Assembly (NCBI GenBank): GCA_900555635.1
Contig: USLU01000112.1
Coordinates: 1 to 11,353 of the forward strand
Source: an uncultured Bacteroides sp.
Lineage (GTDB): Bacteria > Bacteroidota > Bacteroidia > Bacteroidales > Bacteroidaceae
DNA length: 11,353 nt
Direction: 5' to 3'
Shown in pieces: positions 6,260 through 11,353 of the stretch. The number at the start of each line of letters is the position of its first letter. The stretch's first letter is position 1. The position numbers and the translations under genes are program-made. Below the pieces are notes generated by a model. It saw nothing but the letters and a program-made list of their open reading frames with translations. It did not search any database and was not told where the DNA came from.

Positions 6260-8029
6260 CTATTTTGTTTGTACTTGTTTCATGACCCGCAGGAAATTTC
6301 CACCCCAAATCTTGGCAATATCTGTTTCCGTAAATCCATGCTCCAGCAAGCGGACAGTTATATTGATGAGATCATTGTCGCCGTTGCATCCTTTCACACC
6401 TCCACCACCGTCGAAATCAGAACCGATACCAACATGATCTATACCTGCCACTTCTATCATATGAAGCAGGTGATCCATAAAATCACTGAGACTGGCATTC
6501 TTTGCAATTGGATTTAGGAATTCATCTACTAGGCATGCTTGTGCTACACCACCATGTGCGGCAAGTGCGCGTAGCTGTTCATCGGTTAAATTGCGGTCGT
6601 GTTTATAAACAGCGTTGGCGGAGGAGTGAGACGCTATGATGGGCTTGTTGGAGTATTTCAATACATCCCAGAAGGTACTTTCTGCTGCGTGAGAAATGTC
6701 GATTATAATGCCCAGACGGTTCATCTCTTTTATGACTTTCTTTCCGAAAGGACTGATTCCTTTCCACAATACTGTGCTATCTGATGAACTGTCGCAAATA
6801 TCATTATTGCGGGAATGACATAGAGTAATGTATGTCACCCCTAAATCGTGAAAGCGTGCAATGTTTGTTATGTCTTTGCCAATACCGTATCCGTTTTCAA
6901 TGCCGATATAGAAAGCTTTTTTGCCTTCTGACTTGAGTCTGGATAGATCATCGGGTGTACGGGCAATAGCACATTTTCCATTGTTCATTTCTACTTGGTG
7001 GTAAATACCATGTAATAGTTCATTTACCTGGTCTACTGCTTTTTGGCTATTTGTTTCATCGCAGGGACCTTGGTGAACCCAACATGCCAGATATTGTCCA
7101 TCCAGCTTTCCTTCCTCCATTTTAGGCAGACAAACTTGGCTTTTCGCGCGCGTACCTATATTGTAATTGGCATCAAAATCAAGCGGAGTATCTGTATGCG
7201 TATCAATAGATAGAATCCGTTTATGAATTTCTTTAGCTTGGTGATAAGTGTTTGCCTTTTGAACAAGGAGATGAAAGAAGGTTGCGAATGTACTATTGTT
7301 TGCAACAGCCAGTATTTCGGGATGGAACTGAACTCCCCAAATCGGATATTCGCAAGTTGATTCAATTGCTTCGGGAATGCTATCTGTAGCCCATGCAGTT
7401 ACTCTGAAGCCAGGGGCTATTTGTTTTACTGCCTGATGGTGATGAGTATTAGTGAAAAGTTGCGTTTGACCGGTTATTTGAGCAATTGCAGATCCCGGCA
7501 ATAAATTGACAATATGTGTAGGAATATTGCTCGGTTCTCTTTGTGCATGCCGGACAGTAGTATCCGGATACTGACTGGGGATATCTTGGTACAGACTACC
7601 GCCGAAAGCAACATTTATTAATTGTTCGCCTCGGCATATACCCAACATGGGTATATTACGGTTAGCAGCCATACGGATAAGTGTTATATCATAAATATCT
7701 CGCAAAGAATCAGGCACTCCACATTGTTCAATAGGAGATTCATTATAATAAGAGGGATCGATGTCGCCTCCACCAATCAGCATGATACCATCCAGACGAT
7801 TAATGATGTCCGTTAATACAAGGCTATCAGTAGTTACCGGGATAAGCATGGGTGTTCCGCCTGCTTGGATTACAGACTCCGTATAAGTCATCCGGGCGGA
7901 TGAATAATCATCGGGATGTGAGCAAGAGATGCCTATAAGAGGGCGGTCGTTATAACTTCCTTGACTATATTGTGCCATTACATAATAGGGGCAGAGCACA
8001 ATTAGAGTAGTAAATAATAGTTTCAACAT
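6260..8029 (-). CDS. Exported fusion of a C26-type gamma-glutamyl hydrolase/amidotransferase domain and an M19 membrane dipeptidase
   Basis: The 589-residue product has a signal peptide (1-19, probable cut VMA/Q). Residues about 28-260 are a class I glutamine amidotransferase-like domain of the gamma-glutamyl-GABA hydrolase (PuuD, peptidase C26) type, with nucleophile C132 in LGICRGEQL and H236/E238 in WGVQFHPE. Residues about 268-588 are a membrane (renal) dipeptidase, family M19: H278 and D280 in DTHTD, bridging E378 in GIENGYG, H447 and H468 as further zinc ligands, R479, and D538 in IGSDFDGGG. Spacings agree with human renal dipeptidase (H20, D22, E125, H198, H219, R230, D288), so the metal centre is complete. 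The two activities, cleavage of gamma-glutamyl bonds and hydrolysis of dipeptides, could act in sequence on gamma-glutamyl peptides such as glutathione or on peptidoglycan-derived peptides in the periplasm; that pairing is inference. The ATG at 8029 fits the signal peptide. A poor -7 box (TACCTTTT, 8076-8083) lies upstream; the gene ends in its own terminator. Confidence 0.9.
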   Translation of the reverse strand: MLKLLFTTLIVLCPYYVMAQYSQGSYNDRPLIGISCSHPDDYSSARMTYTESVIQAGGTPMLIPVTTDSLVLTDIINRLDGIMLIGGGDIDPSYYNESPIEQCGVPDSLRDIYDITLIRMAANRNIPMLGICRGEQLINVAFGGSLYQDIPSQYPDTTVRHAQREPSNIPTHIVNLLPGSAIAQITGQTQLFTNTHHHQAVKQIAPGFRVTAWATDSIPEAIESTCEYPIWGVQFHPEILAVANNSTFATFFHLLVQKANTYHQAKEIHKRILSIDTHTDTPLDFDANYNIGTRAKSQVCLPKMEEGKLDGQYLACWVHQGPCDETNSQKAVDQVNELLHGIYHQVEMNNGKCAIARTPDDLSRLKSEGKKAFYIGIENGYGIGKDITNIARFHDLGVTYITLCHSRNNDICDSSSDSTVLWKGISPFGKKVIKEMNRLGIIIDISHAAESTFWDVLKYSNKPIIASHSSANAVYKHDRNLTDEQLRALAAHGGVAQACLVDEFLNPIAKNASLSDFMDHLLHMIEVAGIDHVGIGSDFDGGGGVKGCNGDNDLINITVRLLEHGFTETDIAKIWGGNFLRVMKQVQTK

Positions 8030-8134
8030 TATTTGGGCGGTTATATTTTGCGGGATAAAATTAATAATTTCTTTTAAAAGGTACCTGTGCTTTCAGAAGA
8101 AATGTGACTCTGAGTGAGTATATAAAATCTCGAT

Positions 8135-8161
8135 GTGTTACATAACATTGTTTAGTAACAC
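8135..8161. promoter_or_regulatory. Dyad operator candidate upstream of the EF-G2 gene
   Basis: GTGTTAC (8135-8141) and GTAACAC (8155-8161) are perfect 7-bp inverted arms. Inside, TGTTA-CA-TAACA (8136-8147) and TGTT-TAG-TAACA (8149-8160) form two smaller dyads side by side. The centre is about 59 bp before the proposed transcription start, a typical position for an activator of the CRP type. In B. thetaiotaomicron the EF-G2 gene is reported to be activated by the regulator Cur (BT4338); that this dyad is its site is inference. Confidence 0.45.
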
Positions 8162-8170
8162 TGCCGATTA

Positions 8171-8201
8171 ATTGCTTTTCTTTTGATTAATGTCTAATTT
8201 G
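8171..8201 (+). promoter_or_regulatory. Possible promoter of the EF-G2 gene
   Basis: ATTG at 8171-8174 and TAATTTG at 8195-8201 are separated by 20 bp, the usual distance in Bacteroides. The second element is one base short of TAnnTTTG, so this is a weak match. The leader would be about 60 bases and contains a 10-bp palindrome AAGCATGCTT (8229-8238). Confidence 0.35.
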
Positions 8202-8266
8202 CGCCTCACAAAAGTTAATGGCATACGCAAGCATGCTTAGTTATTCACTTTAAATCCTAAAATATC

Positions 8267-10423
8267 ATGAAAGTATATCAGACGAATGAAATCAAAAACA
8301 TTGCCCTCCTTGGCAATGACGGCTCGGGTAAAACCACTCTCACAGAAGCGCTGCTCTTTGAGAGTGGTATTATAAAACGTCGGGGCAGAATTACTGCCAA
8401 GAATACAGTCAGCGATTACTTCCCGGTGGAGCAAGAATATGGCTATTCTGTGTTTTCCACCGTTTTCCATGTGGAATGGAATGGCAAAAAACTGAATATT
8501 ATAGACTGCCCGGGTAGTGATGACTTCGTGGGTGCTGCCATGACTGCGCTCAATGTAACTGATACTGCCATCTTATTATTGAATGGACAATATGGTCCTG
8601 AGGTGGGTACACAAAATCATTTCCGCTATACGGAAAAGTTGGGTAAACCGGTTATCTTCCTGGTAAACCAACTCGATCATGAAAAGTGTGATTATGATAT
8701 GGTGCTGGAACAGTTACAGACTATTTATGGTCCGAAGGTAGTGCCTGTTCAATATCCGTTGGCTACCGGACCAAACTTTAACTCGTTGATTGATGTACTC
8801 CTGATGAAAAAATACTCGTGGGGACCTGAAGGCGGTGCACCTACGATAGAAGATATTCCTGCTGAGGAAATGGAAAAGGCAACCGAGCTTCATAAAGCAT
8901 TGGTCGAAGCTGCTGCTGAGCATGACGAAGGCTTGATGGAAAAGTTCTTTGAACAAGATTCGTTGACGGAAGATGAAATGCGTGAAGGCATCCGTAAGGG
9001 CTTAGCTTCTCGTGGCATGTTCCCGGTATTCTGTGTTTGCGCTGGTAAAGATATGGGTGTTCGCCGTTTGATGGAGTTCTTAGGTAATGTTGTTCCGTTT
9101 GTAGATGAAATGCCGCCGGTACACAATACACGTGGGGAAGTGGTAAAACCTGATGCTAATGGTCCTACATCTTTATACTTCTTTAAAACTGCGGTTGAGC
9201 CTCATATCGGGGATGTTCAGTACTTCAAAGTAATGAGTGGTAAAGTACATGAGGGAGAGGATTTTACCAATGCCGACCGTGGCTCAAAGGAACGTATTGC
9301 GCAAATTTATGCTTGTGCCGGTGCCAATCGTATTAAAGTGGAAGAAATGATTGCCGGTGATATCGGTTGTACAGTGAAGTTGAAAGATGTACATACGGGT
9401 AATACATTAAATGGTAAGGGAACTGAAAATCGTTTCAATTTCATTAAATATCCGAACTCTAAATATTCGCGTGCCATCAAGCCGCTCAATGAATCTGATA
9501 CAGAGAAGATGATGGTTGCTTTGAACCGCATGCGTGAAGAAGATCCGACTTGGGTAGTAGACCAATCTAAAGAATTGCGTCAGACTATTGTTCATGGACA
9601 AGGTGAGTTCCACTTACGTACATTGAAGTGGCGTTTGGAGAACAACGAAAAACTTCAGATTAAATTTGAAGAACCGAGAATACCCTATCGTGAAACTATA
9701 ACAAAAGCTTCTCGCGCAGACTATCGTCACAAAAAACAATCTGGTGGTGCCGGTCAGTTTGGTGAGGTACATTTAATTGTAGAGCCTTATTACGAAGGTA
9801 TGCCAATGCCTGATACTTATAAATTTAATGGTCAGGAATTTAAAATGAACGTCAAAGGTACTGAAGAAATTCCTTTGGAATGGGGTGGTAAATTGGTGTT
9901 TGTCAACAGTATTGTAGGTGGATCTATTGATTCACGTTTCCTTCCGGCTATTTTGAAAGGTATTATGGCACGTATGGAACAAGGTCCATTGACAGGTTCG
10001 TATGCCCGTGATGTACGCGTGATTGTTTATGATGGTAAGATGCACCCGGTTGATTCTAATGAAATATCTTTCATGTTGGCAGGCCGTAATGCATTCAGTG
10101 AAGCATTTAAGAATGCCGGTCCGAAGATTTTGGAACCTATTTATGATGTCGAAGTATTTGTACCGTCAGATAGAATGGGTGATGTAATGGGTGATCTGCA
10201 AGGGCGTCGTGCCATGATTATGGGTATGAGCAGCGAAGCCGGATATGAAAAATTGATTGCTAAAGTGCCTTTGAAAGAGATGTCTTCATATTCTACAGCC
10301 CTGAGTTCATTGACTGGTGGACGTGCTTCATTTATTATGAAATTCGCTAGCTATGAGCTTGTTCCGTCTGATGTACAAGACAAGCTGATTAAGGAGTTTG
10401 AAGCTAAACAAACTGAAGAATAA
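8267..10423 (+). CDS. fusA2: Elongation factor G paralogue EF-G2 with a degenerate GTPase site
   Basis: The 718-residue protein spans all EF-G domains: G domain (about 1-280), domain II (about 295-380), domain III (about 400-470), domain IV (about 475-600, with QSGGAGQFGEVHLIVEP and VDSNEISFMLAGRNAF) and domain V (about 605-695, EPIYDVEVFVPSDRMGDVMGDL). It should drive tRNA-mRNA translocation on the ribosome. The G motifs are altered: the P-loop reads GNDGSGKTT (16-24); switch I reads EYGYS (57-61) where EF-G has ERGIT; G3 reads DCPGSDDF (80-87) where EF-G has DTPGHVDF, so the catalytic His is Ser84; G4 is NQLD (134-137) in place of NKMD. This agrees with the EF-G2 of B. thetaiotaomicron, reported to support translation and gut colonisation without GTPase activity. 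It is therefore not the housekeeping fusA, and no rpsL/rpsG/tuf genes flank it. It is monocistronic, with a terminator 32 bases after the stop. It is not a Tet(Q)-type protein, which keeps normal G motifs. Confidence 0.92.
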   Translation: MKVYQTNEIKNIALLGNDGSGKTTLTEALLFESGIIKRRGRITAKNTVSDYFPVEQEYGYSVFSTVFHVEWNGKKLNIIDCPGSDDFVGAAMTALNVTDTAILLLNGQYGPEVGTQNHFRYTEKLGKPVIFLVNQLDHEKCDYDMVLEQLQTIYGPKVVPVQYPLATGPNFNSLIDVLLMKKYSWGPEGGAPTIEDIPAEEMEKATELHKALVEAAAEHDEGLMEKFFEQDSLTEDEMREGIRKGLASRGMFPVFCVCAGKDMGVRRLMEFLGNVVPFVDEMPPVHNTRGEVVKPDANGPTSLYFFKTAVEPHIGDVQYFKVMSGKVHEGEDFTNADRGSKERIAQIYACAGANRIKVEEMIAGDIGCTVKLKDVHTGNTLNGKGTENRFNFIKYPNSKYSRAIKPLNESDTEKMMVALNRMREEDPTWVVDQSKELRQTIVHGQGEFHLRTLKWRLENNEKLQIKFEEPRIPYRETITKASRADYRHKKQSGGAGQFGEVHLIVEPYYEGMPMPDTYKFNGQEFKMNVKGTEEIPLEWGGKLVFVNSIVGGSIDSRFLPAILKGIMARMEQGPLTGSYARDVRVIVYDGKMHPVDSNEISFMLAGRNAFSEAFKNAGPKILEPIYDVEVFVPSDRMGDVMGDLQGRRAMIMGMSSEAGYEKLIAKVPLKEMSSYSTALSSLTGGRASFIMKFASYELVPSDVQDKLIKEFEAKQTEE

Positions 10424-10455
10424 AGATTTAACTTCGTCTGTTTTTATAAATTGTT

Positions 10456-10498
10456 AAAGCCGTTGTTACCTCATTACGGGGAAATGACGGCTTTTTTT
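10456..10498 (+). terminator. Intrinsic terminator of the EF-G2 gene
   Basis: Arms 10456-10472 and 10478-10494 form a 17-position stem starting with AAAGCCGT/ACGGCTTT (one A-A mismatch, three G-U pairs) with a 5-base loop, followed by a T-run reaching 10498. It ends the EF-G2 transcript before the rprX promoter region. Confidence 0.85.
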
Positions 10499-10553
10499 AT
10501 TAACGCTGATTAAGAACATAGGGAATTGTGAATGCGAATGATTAATTTTTTAT

Positions 10554-10561
10554 TAATTTTG
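10554..10561 (+). promoter_or_regulatory. Bacteroides-type -7 box for the rprX-like gene
   Basis: TAATTTTG matches TAnnTTTG exactly. A TTG lies 25 bp upstream (10526-10528), a little too far for an ideal -33 element. The start of transcription near 10568 would leave a long leader of about 130 bases before the ATG at 10700. Confidence 0.45.
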
Positions 10562-10665
10562 CAAACCAAAGGTCTTTCTTTTTGTTATAATGCTCGTAAT
10601 ACAACTTAAAAAAACGCCTTCGGTTAATTAACGAGAACGTCCGGTTAAATCAGGTTAATTTGTTA

Positions 10666-10691
10666 GGAGTGTTAATTAGGGAGTGTTAATT
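10666..10691 (+). repeat. 12-bp direct repeat just before the rprX-like start codon
   Basis: GGAGTGTTAATT occurs at 10666-10677 and again at 10680-10691, a 14-bp period. Further GTTAA words at 10623, 10644 and 10654 precede it. The second copy ends 8 bases before the ATG, so the GGAG words could also act as ribosome-binding sequence, which is uncommon in Bacteroides leaders. Confidence 0.6.
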
Positions 10692-10699
10692 TTGTGACT

Positions 10700-11353
10700 A
10701 TGAAAAAGTCAACTATATGGATATTAGGCATCGTGATGGGTCTTTCCTTCCTTAGTCTGCTGTATTTGCAAATCAGCTACATTGAGGAAATGGTAAAGAT
10801 GCGTAACGAGCAGTTTGATGAATCTGTGAAGCGTGCATTAATGGCTGCTTCGAAAGATGTGGAATCTGCGGAGGTTGAGCGCTGGTTAAAGGAGGATATC
10901 TCCGATGCAGAAAAGAAAGCGTGGGAACAGTCTCAAGGCGGAAGTGGAGTGGTACAGACACAACGTTTTGTGATGACATCACCTGATGGCTCTGTTAGTT
11001 CTTCCATAGAACTGAAGACTTTTGGAAATGAGCCTTCAGAACTACCTAGAGCAATGATTTCACGTAAACATGGAGCGAAAACAATTCCTCAGACTTCACG
11101 TACACAGGTAGAGATGTTGAAGAATCGTTATCTCTATCAACGTGCATTGATGGATGAGGTTGTATTGCAGATGGTTTATTATGCTAGTGACAGACCGGTA
11201 GAAGAGAGGGTTAATTTTAAAAATTTGGACCAGTATCTTAAATCGGGTTTGATTGACAATGGTATTGATTTGAATTATCATTTTAAAGTGATTGACCGTA
11301 ATGGCAGGGGAATCTACCGATGTTCGGGTTATATTGATGAAGGGAACGAAAGG
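10700..11353 (+). CDS. rprX: RprX-like two-component sensor histidine kinase, N-terminal part (runs off the window)
   Basis: The frame is open for 218 codons from the ATG to the last base, so the 3' part lies outside the window. The start MKKSTIWILGIVMGLSFLSL has a membrane segment (about residues 5-25), and the following stretch (YIEEMVKMRNEQFDESVKRA) matches what I recall of RprX, the Bacteroides fragilis sensor kinase that works with the response regulator RprY. The rest seen here (about 28-218) is a mostly polar region that would lie in the periplasm and act as the sensor. The second membrane segment, the HisKA dimerisation/phosphoacceptor domain and the HATPase domain should follow outside, probably with rprY next. 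No kinase motif is visible, so the assignment rests on the N-terminal sequence. The promoter box at 10554 and the terminator before it make it a unit separate from EF-G2. Confidence 0.75.
   Translation, partial: MKKSTIWILGIVMGLSFLSLLYLQISYIEEMVKMRNEQFDESVKRALMAASKDVESAEVERWLKEDISDAEKKAWEQSQGGSGVVQTQRFVMTSPDGSVSSSIELKTFGNEPSELPRAMISRKHGAKTIPQTSRTQVEMLKNRYLYQRALMDEVVLQMVYYASDRPVEERVNFKNLDQYLKSGLIDNGIDLNYHFKVIDRNGRGIYRCSGYIDEGNER

Noticed and set aside
8267..10423. Ribosomal protection protein of the Tet(Q) type or housekeeping fusA
   Set aside because: The G motifs deviate strongly from both, and the gene lacks the str-operon neighbours of fusA.

Overview
The window looks like a Bacteroides chromosome (phylum Bacteroidota). 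Evidence: promoter-like TAnnTTTG boxes upstream of several genes, A-rich leaders without strong Shine-Dalgarno sites, and protein families typical of gut Bacteroides: a BT4734/VirE-type primase-ATPase, a DUF6078 protein, a large secreted galactosidase, an EF-G2-type translation factor and an RprX-like sensor kinase. Species cannot be decided from the sequence alone.

Left part (1-2380, minus strand): a VirE-type gene that is broken twice, by a one-base frameshift at about 492/493 and by loss of its 3' part at about 55. Upstream of it are a tandem array of 22-bp palindromic, iteron-like repeats (1579-1676) and a second group of dyads built from GTGACAGATAAA (1691-1800). Then comes a small cysteine-containing DUF6078 gene with its own promoter box. 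A primase/ATPase gene next to iteron-like repeats looks like a decayed replication module, but that is inference.

Middle (2380-8030): a 421-bp gap appears to encode a plus-strand small RNA with two strong hairpins, the second a textbook terminator ending exactly on the stop codon of the opposing gene. Two large secreted enzymes follow on the minus strand, each its own transcription unit: a 1104-residue GH43-GH35 double glycosidase with a C-terminal F5/8-type domain, and a 589-residue fusion of a class I glutamine amidotransferase-like (peptidase C26) domain with a zinc membrane dipeptidase (M19). A clean terminator separates them.

Right part (8030-11353, plus strand): a paralogue of elongation factor G whose G domain has lost key GTPase residues, matching the EF-G2 (FusA2) factor known from Bacteroides thetaiotaomicron. 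It is preceded by a dyad operator candidate and followed by an intrinsic terminator. The window ends inside an RprX-like sensor histidine kinase gene, of which the N-terminal membrane anchor and part of the periplasmic sensor are present. The theme of the larger part is nutrient harvest (galactan and peptide cleavage in the envelope) beside a translation factor and an envelope sensor. The genes do not form one operon, so any link between them is only by neighbourhood.
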